A model generated the notes under the pieces. It was not told the DNA's origin and ran no database searches. It saw nothing but the letters and a program-made list of their open reading frames with translations. This document shows, one piece after another, positions 54,879-64,000 of a stretch of 64,000 bases of DNA; positions within the stretch are counted from its first letter, which is position 1, and each line of letters begins with the position of its first letter. The DNA lies in contig OY970283.1 of NCBI GenBank assembly GCA_963715995.1, positions 2,728,001-2,792,000 on the forward strand, in the 5' to 3' direction. The stretch comes from DATBDN01 sp963715995 (lineage in GTDB: Bacteria > Actinomycetota > Thermoleophilia > Solirubrobacterales > Thermoleophilaceae). A program made the position numbers and the translations under genes.

Positions 54879-56282
54879 ATGGAACTCGGCACTCTCGGCG
54901 CGGCCCTCGCCGACGGAATCCAGGGCACCTTCTCCGGCGACCTCTACCGCCCCGGCGACCCCGGCTACGACGAGGCGCGCATGGTGCGAAACGGCATGAT
55001 CGACCGCCGTCCCGCGCTGATCGCGCGCCCCACCGACGAGGCCGGCGTGCAGGCGATCGTGAGCCTCGCGCGCGAGGAGGGACTCGCGCTGGCCGTGCGC
55101 TGCGGCGCGCACGGTGTGAGCGGTCACGGAACCTGCGACGGCGGCGTGGTGCTGGACCTCTCGGCCCTCGACACGATCGAGGTCGACGCCGCCGCGAAGA
55201 CCGCCAAGGCGGGCGGCGGCGCCAACTGGGGCGAGCTCGACGAGGCGACGCAGCGCCACGGGCTCGCGGTCACGGGCGGGCGTGTGCCCTCGACCGGGAT
55301 CGGTGGCCTGACGCTGGGCTCCGGCTCGGGCTGGCTCGAGCGCACGCACGGTCTGACCTGTGACTCGCTCATGAGCGCGCGGGTTGTGCTGGCCGATGGG
55401 TCGCTCGTGACCGCGTCGCCGTTCCAGAACGAGGAGCTGTTCTGGGGCCTGCGCGGCGGCGGCGGCAACTTCGGCGTCGTGACTGAGTTCACCTACGAGC
55501 TGCACCAGGTCGGGCCGATGGTGCTCGGCGGGATGCTCATGTTCCCGCACGCGATGGCGCGCGACGTGGCGCGCTTCTACCGCGACTGGATCGAGTCGGC
55601 GCCGCGCGAGGTCGGCGGCGGATTGGCGTTCATCTCCGCGCCGCCGCTTCCGGAGGTGCCCGTCGAGGTGCAGGGCAAGCCGATGGTCGGCGTGATCGTG
55701 GCCTACTTCGGCGCACTCGAAGACGCCGAGGAGGCGCTGCGCCCGATGGTCGAGTTCGGGCCGCCTGCGATGGCGATGGTCCAGCCGATGCCGTACACGG
55801 CGTTCCAGATGCTGCTCACCGACGCGTTCCCCGACGGTTCGCACGTCTACTTCAAGGCGGAGTTCCTCGACGAGTGGAGCGACGAGGCGATCGACGAGGT
55901 CGTCGCGATGACCGCTGAGCCGAGCTCGCCCATGGCACAGGTGCTGTTCCAGCCGATGGGCGGCGCGATCGCCGACGTGGCACCGGACGACACGGCGCTG
56001 CCCGTTCGCGACGCGAAGTGGTGCTACCACGCGCTCACCGTGTGGCTCCCAGAGGTGATGGGGCCCGACGAGGTGCACGTGGCGTGGACCAAGCGGCTGG
56101 CCGAGGCGATGAGCAAGTACGCGCGACCCGGGATCTACCTGAACTTCATCGCCGACGAAGGGCATGAGCGGGTGCGCTCCAGCTACGGGCCGCACTACGA
56201 CCGCCTGGTCGCGCTGAAGGATCGCTACGACCCGCAGAACCTGTTCTCGATCAACCAGAACATCCCGCCGTCGGGCGGGTAG
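54879..56282 (+). CDS. FAD-binding oxidoreductase (berberine-bridge-enzyme-like)
   Basis: This 467-residue flavoprotein has an FAD_binding_4 domain (RPTDEAGVQAIVSLAREEGLALAVRCGAHGVSG, then GGLTLGSGSGWLERTHGL) and a C-terminal BBE segment (YDPQNLFSINQNIP). The His in CGAHG is at the position of covalent FAD attachment; the second, cysteinyl site in the GGLTLG loop is absent, suggesting single linkage. Likely substrates are sugars or small alcohols. ATG at 54879 has a GGGAGGG ribosome-binding site 8 nt upstream. It interrupts the hpf-secA order and runs in the opposite direction. Confidence 0.88.
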   Translation: MELGTLGAALADGIQGTFSGDLYRPGDPGYDEARMVRNGMIDRRPALIARPTDEAGVQAIVSLAREEGLALAVRCGAHGVSGHGTCDGGVVLDLSALDTIEVDAAAKTAKAGGGANWGELDEATQRHGLAVTGGRVPSTGIGGLTLGSGSGWLERTHGLTCDSLMSARVVLADGSLVTASPFQNEELFWGLRGGGGNFGVVTEFTYELHQVGPMVLGGMLMFPHAMARDVARFYRDWIESAPREVGGGLAFISAPPLPEVPVEVQGKPMVGVIVAYFGALEDAEEALRPMVEFGPPAMAMVQPMPYTAFQMLLTDAFPDGSHVYFKAEFLDEWSDEAIDEVVAMTAEPSSPMAQVLFQPMGGAIADVAPDDTALPVRDAKWCYHALTVWLPEVMGPDEVHVAWTKRLAEAMSKYARPGIYLNFIADEGHERVRSSYGPHYDRLVALKDRYDPQNLFSINQNIPPSGG

Positions 56283-56335
56283 GTGCGCTGGCGCCGCGCG
56301 GCGCGGCGCGCACGGGGCGCGCGGCGCGGCGCGGA
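56283..56335. terminator. Almost pure G/C repeat between convergent genes, candidate bidirectional terminator
   Basis: The stretch is dominated by GCGCGGCGCGGCGCG copies (two directly repeated) that can fold strongly on either strand, between the stop codons of the FAD oxidase and hpf genes. There is no T-run. Confidence 0.4.
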
Positions 56336-56719
56336 CTAGATCGTCGCGGGGTCGGTCGCCACGGGCGAGCCGTCGCCCATCACGGGCGCGGCGTCGCTCG
56401 TCACGCGTGCGGTATCGCGGCGGTGTGAGCGCTTCTCCTTGAGGCGCTTCACCTGACGGGCGAGATCCTCTGCTGCGGCGTTGACGGCCGTGCGCGGGTT
56501 CGACGCTGACTCACGCGCCCGCAGCGTGGTGCCCTTGAGCTGAAGGCTCAGCTCCGCCACCTGTGCGGAGGCGGCAGGCTGGGTCGCATCCTCGGAGAGC
56601 AATACCTCGAGCTTGGCAAGCGGAGAGACCTGCTTGGCGATCTTCTCGAACCGCTTCTCCACCTTCTCGCGGAGATCGTCGCTCACCACCACTTTGCGCG
56701 CCTTGATCTCGATGCGCAT
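56336..56719 (-). CDS. hpf: Ribosome hibernation-promoting factor, short form
   Basis: This 127-residue protein matches HPF/RaiA: MRIEIKARKVVVSDDLREKVEKRFEKI, LLSEDATQPAASAQVAELSL and NPRTAVNAAAEDLARQVKRLKEK. It would bind idle 70S ribosomes. The C-terminal dimerisation domain of long HPF is absent; instead there is a short acidic/Ala tail. AAGGAGG lies upstream of the ATG at 56719. Its place before secA matches the Bacillus yvyD-secA-prfB order. Confidence 0.9.
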   Translation of the reverse strand: MRIEIKARKVVVSDDLREKVEKRFEKIAKQVSPLAKLEVLLSEDATQPAASAQVAELSLQLKGTTLRARESASNPRTAVNAAAEDLARQVKRLKEKRSHRRDTARVTSDAAPVMGDGSPVATDPATI

Positions 56720-56769
56720 CAGGGCCTCCTTGGTTGCTTGAGCAAATCGTACGCCAGCCGTCCAGCCCC

Positions 56770-57396
56770 TCAGCGCGCGCTTGTCCGCGCGTAGACGATG
56801 GCGGCGACCTCGCGCGCGCCCGCCTGGCGCAGCGCGAGCGTGCAGGCCGCAAGCGTGGACCCGGTCGTGACCACGTCGTCGATCAGCAGCGCCCGCGGCG
56901 GAGCAGCCTCGGCGCAGCGGATCGCGCCGGCCGGCCCGCGGATGCGCTCGCTGCGGCCGCGGCCGACCTGCGGGCGCGGATCGCCGCTGCGCACGAGGCA
57001 TGCCCGCAGTGGCAGCCCCGAGCGCTCCGCGAGCGCGTCGGCAAGCGCCCGCGAGTGATCGAGCCCGCGCCTGCGGCGGTGGGCCGGGTGCATGGGCACC
57101 GGCACGATCGTCCCGGCGAGGAGGCCAGGTGGGGCATTTGCCGCCAGGTGCGCAGCCATCGTGTCCGCGACCCCGGCGCGGCCGCCGAACTTGAGCGCCC
57201 GCACGAGCGCGCCGGCGGGCCCGTCGTATGGGAACGCCGCCCAGCAGCCCGCTCCCGCGCCCTGCACGGGGCGGCCGCGCTCGAGCGCGCCGCGACAGCC
57301 CGGGCAGAGTGGCCCGGCCCGCCCGGAGGCGGCGCCGCACGCCAGGCAGAAACTGGGCGCGAGCAGTGAGATCAAGCGGTCGAGGAGCACGCTCAC
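56770..57396 (-). CDS. ComF family phosphoribosyltransferase-like protein
   Basis: This protein of about 208 residues has an N-terminal zinc-finger-like part (SFCLACGAASGRAGPLCPGC with four Cys). A phosphoribosyltransferase domain follows with IVPVPMHPAHRRRRGLDHS and the PRPP loop ALLIDDVVTTGSTLAAC. ComF proteins are linked to DNA uptake in competent bacteria. I take GTG at 57396; no motif fixes it exactly. It stands before hpf as comFC does before yvyD in Bacillus. It is divergent from the ctaG-like gene. Confidence 0.88.
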   Translation of the reverse strand: MSVLLDRLISLLAPSFCLACGAASGRAGPLCPGCRGALERGRPVQGAGAGCWAAFPYDGPAGALVRALKFGGRAGVADTMAAHLAANAPPGLLAGTIVPVPMHPAHRRRRGLDHSRALADALAERSGLPLRACLVRSGDPRPQVGRGRSERIRGPAGAIRCAEAAPPRALLIDDVVTTGSTLAACTLALRQAGAREVAAIVYARTSAR

Positions 57397-57457
57397 GACC
57401 GTCGCAGGGACCGTGTTACAGGACAACACCGCACTGCGACAATTCCGCGACAACTCC

Positions 57458-58288
57458 GTGAACCACGCGCCCGTTCACTACCACTGGACCTTCTCGATCC
57501 CGATCCTGGTTCCGATCGCGGCCTACGCGTGGCTGTATCTGCGCCGTTTCGCCGAGGTCAGGCGGACGTCGGGGCCGCGTGGCGCCGGCGCGCGCCAGCT
57601 GGCCGCATTCGCAGGGGCCATCCTCGTCCTGCTGCTCGCGCTCGTGTCACCGATCGACCGGCTCGGAGAGGACTACCTGTTCTCGATGCACATGGTCCAG
57701 CACCTGCTGCTGGGCGACCTCGCGCCGTTGCTGCTCCTGCTGTCGCTCTCGCGGGTGATCATGCGCCCGCTGACTCGGCGGCTGCAGTCGCTCGAGCGGG
57801 CGCTCGGGCCGTTCGCCCATCCGTCGAGCGCGCTGGTGCTGTGGCTGGCGCTCGTCTACTTCTGGCACCTGCCGGCGCTCTACGACGCTGCGCTGCGCCA
57901 CGCCGAGATCCACGCCGTGCAGCACGTCTCCTTCTTCACCGCCGGGGTGCTCGTCTGGTGGCCGCTGATCCAGCCGGTGCCGATGCGCAACCGCCTCGAG
58001 GGCATGTGGACGTTCGGCTACATCGCCGCGGCCAAGCTCGGGCTCGCCTCGCTCGGGCTGTACCTGACCTGGAGCAGCAGCGTGGCCTACACCTACTACG
58101 AGCACGTACCGCGGATCTGGGGCCTGAACGCGATCACCGACCAGAACGTGGGCGGCGCGATCATGATGATCGAGCAGTCGATCCTGCTCGTGACGGTGCT
58201 CGCCGTGCTGTTCGGGCGGATGCTCGCCCAGTCCGAGCAGGACGAGCTCAGGCGCGAGCGGCTGGAAGAGCGAGCGGCAGCCGGCTGA
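57458..58288 (+). CDS. Cytochrome c oxidase assembly protein, CtaG (caa3) family
   Basis: This 276-residue membrane protein has about seven helices. MHMVQHLLLGDLAPLLLLLS, LVYFWHLPALYDAALRHAEIHAVQHVSFFTAG and DQNVGGAIMMIEQS are the conserved segments with His and Met residues typical of the caa3-type CtaG family, which assists assembly of aa3/caa3 oxidase. GTG at 57458 is chosen because the upstream frame runs antisense to comF. A GACAAT hexamer lies 14 nt upstream (57438-57443). No oxidase subunit genes are nearby. Confidence 0.85.
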   Translation: MNHAPVHYHWTFSIPILVPIAAYAWLYLRRFAEVRRTSGPRGAGARQLAAFAGAILVLLLALVSPIDRLGEDYLFSMHMVQHLLLGDLAPLLLLLSLSRVIMRPLTRRLQSLERALGPFAHPSSALVLWLALVYFWHLPALYDAALRHAEIHAVQHVSFFTAGVLVWWPLIQPVPMRNRLEGMWTFGYIAAAKLGLASLGLYLTWSSSVAYTYYEHVPRIWGLNAITDQNVGGAIMMIEQSILLVTVLAVLFGRMLAQSEQDELRRERLEERAAAG

Positions 58289-58816
58289 TCAGCCGGCCCA
58301 CTGCCCGTTGGTGGGACAGCCGGTGACGCCATGGGTCGCGCAGTCGCGGGTGAATGTCGCGCCCTGGCGGATGTACCAGAACGAGTTGCCGCTCCCGGAG
58401 GTGCCGTAGACCACGAAGCATCCCGGGCGAGCCTCGAGCACCCTCACGGTCCCGCCCGTCATCACCGGGGTGCCGGACGGCGCGCTGCAGTTGCCGGACG
58501 GCGCCTCCGTCGCGTGGTCGGACGCGACCGGCAGGCTGGTGTGGCCGAGCTCGCCGTTGGTGTTGGAGTCGCAGACCCTGTAGTCCTCGTTGCCCGTCGC
58601 GTTTGACGCGTCGCATTCGAGGACCAGGCGCACGAGGTTCGTGACATCCGACTTGGCAGAGGCGTCCTTGCCCTTGTCCCCCTGGTTGAGGAAGGTGGCG
58701 AGCGCGATTGCCGCGAGGATCCCGATCAGGATCATCACGACGAGCAGCTCGATCAGCGTGAAGCCGCGCTCGTCGGCGAGCGGAACAGCGAGTCGCCTCC
58801 GGATCGCGGCGATCAA
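58289..58816 (-). CDS. Type IV pilin-like protein
   Basis: This 175-residue protein has the prepilin leader ending ADERG followed by FTLIELLVVMILIGILAAIALATFL, with cleavage expected between Gly and Phe and the conserved Glu5. The globular part contains four or more Cys (ECDAS, RVCDS, NCSAP, GCFVVYG, DCATHG, GCPTN) that could form disulfides. No other pilus genes are in the window. TTG at 58816 is the only reasonable start and lies 6 nt after GAGGAT on this strand. Confidence 0.85.
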   Translation of the reverse strand: MIAAIRRRLAVPLADERGFTLIELLVVMILIGILAAIALATFLNQGDKGKDASAKSDVTNLVRLVLECDASNATGNEDYRVCDSNTNGELGHTSLPVASDHATEAPSGNCSAPSGTPVMTGGTVRVLEARPGCFVVYGTSGSGNSFWYIRQGATFTRDCATHGVTGCPTNGQWAG

Positions 58817-59037
58817 GTGTCGATCCTCGGATATGTATGGCTAACGCGAGCTGGCTTGCAGGCTTGCATGGGTGGAGAGTCGTCGCAGCATGGATGGGTG
58901 GCCCCGGTCAAAAGGCTGCCCTGGTCTAGGAACTATTGACATGATGCCCCTCCCGGCGGTCGAACGGGAAGATCCGGTCGGCCGGGTGCGCCAGGGCACT
59001 TGATTCATCGATACCCAACGGGTGGGTTCGTCACTCC
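58817..59037. other. Intergenic region upstream of the pilin-like gene, no recognised element
   Basis: I see no ORF and no match to a known riboswitch, including the c-di-GMP aptamers often found before pilin genes. There are imperfect hairpins (for example around 58948-58985). Confidence 0.3.
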
Positions 59038-60000
59038 TCAGTCATCGGCAGGCGGCTGGTTCGCCATGAGGCCTGCCTGGCCAAAAATCGCGCCGATCAG
59101 GATCTGTGCCGGCGCGACCTCGGTGCCCGGGAACACGATCGACTCGCGCAGCGCGGCGCCGTCGCCGATCCGGGCACCGTCCCCGATGACCACGGGGCCC
59201 ATGAGCCTGACCCGCGAGCCGATGCGGCAGTCGCGGCCCACCCACACCGGGCCGTCCACCTCACAGTCCGCCGGCAGCGCTGTGCCGTGCTCGGGGATCT
59301 CGATGTGCAGCCTTCCCTCGAGAGCGTCGAAGGTGCCGGAGCGCAACTCGTCGAGCGAGCCGACGTCGTTCCAGTACTCGTCGATCTCGTGGATGTAGAA
59401 CGGCACGTCGTTCTCGAGCAGGACCGGGAAGACGTCGTTGGCCCAGTCGACGAACTCTGACTCCGGGAAGTAGTCGAAGATCTCCGGGCTGAAGCAGTAG
59501 ATGCCGCAGTTGCCGAGGTCTGAGAGCGCCTCGTCCGGATGCGGCTTCTCCTGAAAGCCCGAGATGCGGCCGTCGGCGTCGTGGAGGACGACGCCGTACT
59601 CCTGCGTGTCGTCCACCCGCTTGACGGTGAGCGTGCCGATGCCGCCGTGAGCGTTGTGGCGCTCGACCAGCTTGCGCAGATCGATGTCGGTCAGAGCGTC
59701 GCCCGAGATGACGAGCACGGGGTCGTCGCCGAAGAAGTCGCGCACGTTGCGGACGCCGCCGGCGGTACCCATCAGCTCCTCCTCGAAGCGGTACTCGATC
59801 GAGTCGCCGAAGTAGTCGCGGATGGTGTCCGGGAAGTAGTGGAGGTTGGCGATCAGCTGATCGAAGCCCTGGCGGCGGCAGAGATCGACGATGTGCGCCA
59901 TGACCGGCCGGTCGATCACCGGGACCATCGGCTTCGGGATCTCGAACGTGAGCGGGCGCAACCGGGTGCCAAGACCCGCTGCGAGAACCATGGCCTTCAT
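59038..60000 (-). CDS. Sugar-phosphate nucleotidyltransferase (ManC/GlmU-like, with beta-helix tail)
   Basis: This 320-residue protein has the NTP-binding signature MVLAAGLGTRLRPLTFEIPKPMVPV at its N terminus, VLVISGDALTDIDL for metal and nucleotide binding and FQEKPHPDEA for sugar phosphate. A C-terminal hexapeptide-repeat segment (about 240-310: CEVDGPVWVGRDCRIGSRV) forms a short left-handed beta-helix. It likely makes GDP-mannose or another NDP-sugar. The neighbouring phosphoglucose/phosphomannose isomerase supports a mannose pathway. Confidence 0.9.
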   Translation of the reverse strand: MKAMVLAAGLGTRLRPLTFEIPKPMVPVIDRPVMAHIVDLCRRQGFDQLIANLHYFPDTIRDYFGDSIEYRFEEELMGTAGGVRNVRDFFGDDPVLVISGDALTDIDLRKLVERHNAHGGIGTLTVKRVDDTQEYGVVLHDADGRISGFQEKPHPDEALSDLGNCGIYCFSPEIFDYFPESEFVDWANDVFPVLLENDVPFYIHEIDEYWNDVGSLDELRSGTFDALEGRLHIEIPEHGTALPADCEVDGPVWVGRDCRIGSRVRLMGPVVIGDGARIGDGAALRESIVFPGTEVAPAQILIGAIFGQAGLMANQPPADD

Positions 60001-60012
60001 CGGGCGCGGAAG

Positions 60013-61149
60013 CTAGCGGACCTCTGCGCGCCAGCTCGACAGGTACGCCTGCTGCTCGGCTGTCAGCTCGTCGAGCTCGACGCCCAGGGCCTCCAGCTTG
60101 AGCCGTGCCACTTCGCGGTCGATCGGGTCCGGTAGGGGCTGGACGCCCGCGGGCAGTGAGCCTTGGTCGCGAACTAGGGCCTCGGCCGCCAGCGCCTGGC
60201 AGGCGAAGACCACGTCCATGACGTCCGGCGGATGCCCCTCAGCCGCGGCCAGGTTGACCACGCGCCCCTCGGCAAGCAGGTAGAGGCGCCTGCCGTCGGC
60301 GGTGGTGATCTCCTCCACCTGTGGCCGCACCTCGCGGCGCTCGCCCTCGAGCGCTGTCTTGTCGATCTCGACGTCGAAGTGCCCGGCGTTGCAGAGGATC
60401 GCGCCGTCGCGCATCCGCTCGAAGTGCTCGCCGCGCAGCACGGCGCGGTTGCCGGTCGCCGTCACGAACAGGTCGCCGCGCGCCGCTGCGTCGAGCGCCG
60501 GCATGACCTCGTAGCCGTCCATCGCGGCCTCGAGCGCGGCCAGCGGGTCGACCTCGCAGACGATCACGTGGGCGCCCGCGCCGGCGGCGCGTACCGCCAC
60601 GCCACGGCCGCAGCGGCCATAGCCGACAACCACGACGTTGCGGCCGGCAAGCAGCACGTTGGTGGCGCGCAGGACGCCGTCGAGCGTCGACTGGCCCGTG
60701 CCGTAGCGGTTGTCGAACAGGTCCTTCGCGCGGCCGGTGTCGATCGCGATCAGCGGGAAGCGCAGGTCGAGCGAACGCGCGCGAATGACGCCCGTGGTCG
60801 TCTCCTCGGTCGCGCCGATCAGCTCCTCGCCGGCGAGCGCGGACACCAGGTCGGCGCCATCGTCCATCGTCAGCTGCGGATGGCGTGCCACAACGGCTGC
60901 GAGGCCCGCGGCGGGATCCTCGCCGAAGCGCGCGTGCACGGCGGCGCCGTAGGACGCGAGCGCGTCGGCCACGTCGTCCTGCGTCGACAGCGGATTCGGG
61001 GCGCACAGCGCCACCTCGGCGCCGCCCGCGATCAGCGCGCGGACCAGGTTGGCCGTCTCGGCCGTGACGTGCAACGAGCAGCCGATGCGCACCTCCCGCA
61101 GCGGCTGCTCGCGCTCGAAGCGCTCGCGGATCGAGCGGAGGACGGGCAT
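60013..61149 (-). CDS. Adenosylhomocysteinase paralogue, short type
   Basis: This 378-residue protein is an S-adenosylhomocysteine hydrolase homologue of the short (archaeal/Thermotoga-like) type. SLHVTAETA, MDDGAD, EETTTG, Lys142 and Asp146 in AKDLFDN, VVVGYGRCGRG (NAD loop) and CNAGHFDVEID are retained. The residue at the catalytic Asn position (Asn181 in the human enzyme) is Asp137. Upstream of the ATG the frame still reads IARIEWADGQ, which is conserved in the family. The real start may therefore be further upstream at a non-standard codon, since no ATG, GTG or TTG is available. Confidence 0.85.
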   Translation of the reverse strand: MPVLRSIRERFEREQPLREVRIGCSLHVTAETANLVRALIAGGAEVALCAPNPLSTQDDVADALASYGAAVHARFGEDPAAGLAAVVARHPQLTMDDGADLVSALAGEELIGATEETTTGVIRARSLDLRFPLIAIDTGRAKDLFDNRYGTGQSTLDGVLRATNVLLAGRNVVVVGYGRCGRGVAVRAAGAGAHVIVCEVDPLAALEAAMDGYEVMPALDAAARGDLFVTATGNRAVLRGEHFERMRDGAILCNAGHFDVEIDKTALEGERREVRPQVEEITTADGRRLYLLAEGRVVNLAAAEGHPPDVMDVVFACQALAAEALVRDQGSLPAGVQPLPDPIDREVARLKLEALGVELDELTAEQQAYLSSWRAEVR

Positions 61150-61189
61150 CTGCCCATCCGCCCACTCGATCCGGGCGATGCCCTGAGGG

Positions 61190-62614
<1,425 letters not shown>

Positions 62615-62623
62615 GTTTGTCTC

Positions 62624-62974
62624 CTAGGCCGCGAGAAGCCGCTGGTGCTTCTGCTGTTCGTAGTCGAGCCAGTCGGACGAACGCACGTCCTCCGGCTTGT
62701 TTGCCTTCTCCTCGAGCCAGCGGGCTACCGCACCTTCGAGCTCGGTCTCGTTCCGCATCCGCTTCGCGAACGCGAGGTCGGATGGGCCGAGGCCGTGCCG
62801 GTCGAGCAGCTCGCGTAGCGTGCGCAGGCGCTGGAGCTCGGCCGGGCCGTAGATCCGGTAGCCCGCCCCTGTGCGGGGCGGCTCGATCAGGCCCACGGTC
62901 TCGAGATAGCGCAGCATGCGAGGCGACCATCCGGTCGTCTCGGCTGCCTCGTTGATCGTGAGCCCGTCCTTCAT
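62624..62974 (-). CDS. MerR family transcriptional regulator
   Basis: This 116-residue protein has an N-terminal winged-helix MerR domain (LTINEAAETTGWSPRMLRYLETVGLIEPPRTGAGYRIYGPAEL) followed by a helical region and a short C-terminal tail without Cys, so not a classical metal sensor. It ends 9 bp before the ahcY start codon and is probably co-transcribed with it. A 28-bp imperfect dyad directly upstream (62982-63009) is a likely autoregulatory operator. Confidence 0.88.
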   Translation of the reverse strand: MKDGLTINEAAETTGWSPRMLRYLETVGLIEPPRTGAGYRIYGPAELQRLRTLRELLDRHGLGPSDLAFAKRMRNETELEGAVARWLEEKANKPEDVRSSDWLDYEQQKHQRLLAA

Positions 62975-62981
62975 GCGGGCG

Positions 62982-63009
62982 GAACCTTACCACAGTCGTG
63001 TCAAGGTTC
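62982..63009 (-). promoter_or_regulatory. 28-bp imperfect palindrome, candidate MerR operator
   Basis: Outer arms GAACCTT (62982-62988) and AAGGTTC (63003-63009) pair perfectly; inner CAC/GTG extends the dyad to 10 of 12 pairs. The minus strand contains TAAGGT 9 nt before the merR ATG as a possible -10 element, so the dyad overlaps the promoter. Confidence 0.55.
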
Positions 63010-63021
63010 ATTTCTAAAGAC

Positions 63022-63096
63022 GGGGCCTGGTCCCGTTCTCATGAGAGTGGGGCCTGGTCCCGTTCTCATGAGAGTGGGGCCTGGTCCCGTTCTCAT
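63022..63096 (+). repeat. Tandem repeat, 27-bp period, nearly three copies
   Basis: Copies start at 63022, 63049 and 63076, each with GGGGCCTGGTCCC followed by the perfect palindrome TCTCATGAGA; the third is cut short. Adjacent TAAAGG and CCTTTA (63096-63119) form another inverted repeat that overlaps the isomerase stop codon. Confidence 0.85.
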
Positions 63097-63116
63097 AAAG
63101 GGGCTGGCGCCGTCCT

Positions 63117-64000
63117 TTAGAGGCGCTGCTTGAAGTCCTCGATCGCGTCGACGGGCGTCGGGTCGATGCCGTTCAGCACCGCCAGGTAGACGGACACCAA
63201 GTCGCCCAGCAGCACCAGCGACATCAGCTGGGCCGTCGCCGAGCTTCCCCTCGCCGGCACCCTTACGACTCCCATTCCGGCCGCCTCCATGAACTGCTCG
63301 GTCAGGTCGAAGCGGCGTGCCATGCGCTCTGGCTCTGCACTCGATTCCAGCAGCAGCGCGACCAGCGCCTGGCTGCCGTGCTGCCAGCCGGCGATCTCAT
63401 TGTGGTTGGCCTCGGGCAGCTCACCGAAGAACGCCGCGACCTTCGCGTTCTCGCTCAGCTGCGTTCGCCAGCGCCGGGCTGCGGCGGTGGTGGCCGAGCC
63501 GCCGTAGACGACGGGGATCCGCCCGGCGACCAACTGCGCGATCCGCTTGGCGTCCGAGTCCTCGGCGCCGTCCGGCCCCCACTCCGCCACGAGCTCCCGC
63601 CCCAGTGCCGCTGCCTCGCCGATCTCCTCACGCAGCGACGGCGCCGCGCCCGCAATCCGCGCGCACTCGAGCGCCGCAAGCGTCATGTAGACGACAGCCG
63701 CGCGCGGCTGCATGCCCGACGGCACGCCGATGACCGGCACGTCGCCCGCAGCGCGAGCGGCCTCCGCCAGCGTGCCGCCGGTCGTGACGACCACGCGCGG
63801 CGCCCCCGCGGCGCCCGCGCGCTCGAAGCAGGCCAGCGTCTCCTCTGTCTCCCCCGAATAGCTCGCGCAGAGCACGAGCGTCCCGGGCCCAACCCACTCC
63901 GGCAGCTCGTAGCCGCGGATGGTTGTGATCGGCGCGCTCGCGCGGGTCCCGATCGCGGCGGCAGCCAGGTCGCCGCCGATCGCCGAGCCGCCCATTCCGC
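63117..64000 (-). CDS. Bifunctional phosphoglucose/phosphomannose isomerase (5' partial)
   Basis: The visible 294 codons encode two SIS domains. MGGSAIGGDL and ASYSGETEETL are the sugar-phosphate-binding loops of the first, with GSATTAAARRWRTQLSENAK and ELPEANHNEIAGW in the second. The latter is the signature of the phosphoglucose/phosphomannose isomerase family, with the catalytic His in EANHNE. The frame is open to the window edge, so the N terminus lies outside. It should supply mannose-6-phosphate for NDP-mannose made by the nucleotidyltransferase encoded nearby. Confidence 0.92.
   Translation of the reverse strand, partial: GMGGSAIGGDLAAAAIGTRASAPITTIRGYELPEWVGPGTLVLCASYSGETEETLACFERAGAAGAPRVVVTTGGTLAEAARAAGDVPVIGVPSGMQPRAAVVYMTLAALECARIAGAAPSLREEIGEAAALGRELVAEWGPDGAEDSDAKRIAQLVAGRIPVVYGGSATTAAARRWRTQLSENAKVAAFFGELPEANHNEIAGWQHGSQALVALLLESSAEPERMARRFDLTEQFMEAAGMGVVRVPARGSSATAQLMSLVLLGDLVSVYLAVLNGIDPTPVDAIEDFKQRL

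Noticed and set aside
58817..58990. c-di-GMP (GEMM) riboswitch before the pilin gene
   Set aside because: The GGGCA and CCGGG fragments do not fit the conserved GEMM core in order or spacing.
63022..63096. Possible CRISPR array
   Set aside because: Repeats of 27 bp abut without spacers.

Overview
The window is about 64 kb of very GC-rich, gene-dense bacterial chromosome. Convergent genes overlap at their 3' ends, GTG and TTG starts are common, and several secreted proteins resemble families I associate with Thermoleophilia (Solirubrobacterales-type Actinobacteria). No phage, transposase, integrase or CRISPR array is visible. The organism assignment is an inference from composition and gene families, not from an rRNA gene.

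Layout. 1-6.7 kb: the 3' end of a cyclopropane-fatty-acid synthase, an aldo/keto reductase, and secreted proteins (NHL repeats, parallel beta-helix, lipoprotein esterase). 6.7-15 kb: a minus-strand operon (DUF445 protein, Abi-alpha-like protein, acyl-CoA synthetase, esterase) divergent from a PLP lyase, then an acyl-CoA dehydrogenase / acyltransferase / histidine-phosphatase operon. 14.9-15.3 kb: a non-coding, repeat-rich stretch. 15.3-29.5 kb: class III cyclase, cysteine-desulfurase-like enzyme, secreted cell-wall and peptidase proteins, a frameshifted transglycosylase-like gene, a PAS-GAF-SpoIIE phosphatase, MarC, M15 peptidase, lactate-oxidase-type enzyme and a membrane glycosyltransferase. 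29.7-34.2 kb: a two-gene exporter made of a tandem ABC ATPase and a 1011-residue FtsX-type permease. 34.3-34.6 kb: tmRNA. 36-39.3 kb: site-2 protease, a sigma factor with a probable membrane segment and a long Ser/Gly tail, and a secreted calcium-binding-repeat protein.

39-58 kb carries, in one orientation, comF-hpf-secA-prfB-(insertions)-ribD-like-ftsE-ftsX-ctpA-rnr-smpB and, further on, ssrA. This merges two gene orders known from other Gram-positive bacteria and groups translation termination and rescue (RF2, tmRNA, SmpB, RNase R, HPF) with export (SecA) and division (FtsEX). nadA-nadC, an AbiEi/DUF559 fusion, a YcaQ-type glycosylase and a lone GroES homologue sit among them. 58-64 kb: a pilin-like protein, a sugar nucleotidyltransferase, two adenosylhomocysteinase paralogues, a MerR regulator with a dyad operator, and the 3' part of a phosphoglucose/phosphomannose isomerase.

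The most notable signals are a recurrent (T/G)ANNNT hexamer 6-9 nt upstream of start codons (widespread leaderless transcription), an AbrB-like segment between the two ATPase domains of the exporter, a pair of related palindromes whose inner stems differ by compensatory changes, a membrane-tethered sigma factor preceded by an 11-codon leader ORF, and the programmed frameshift in prfB.
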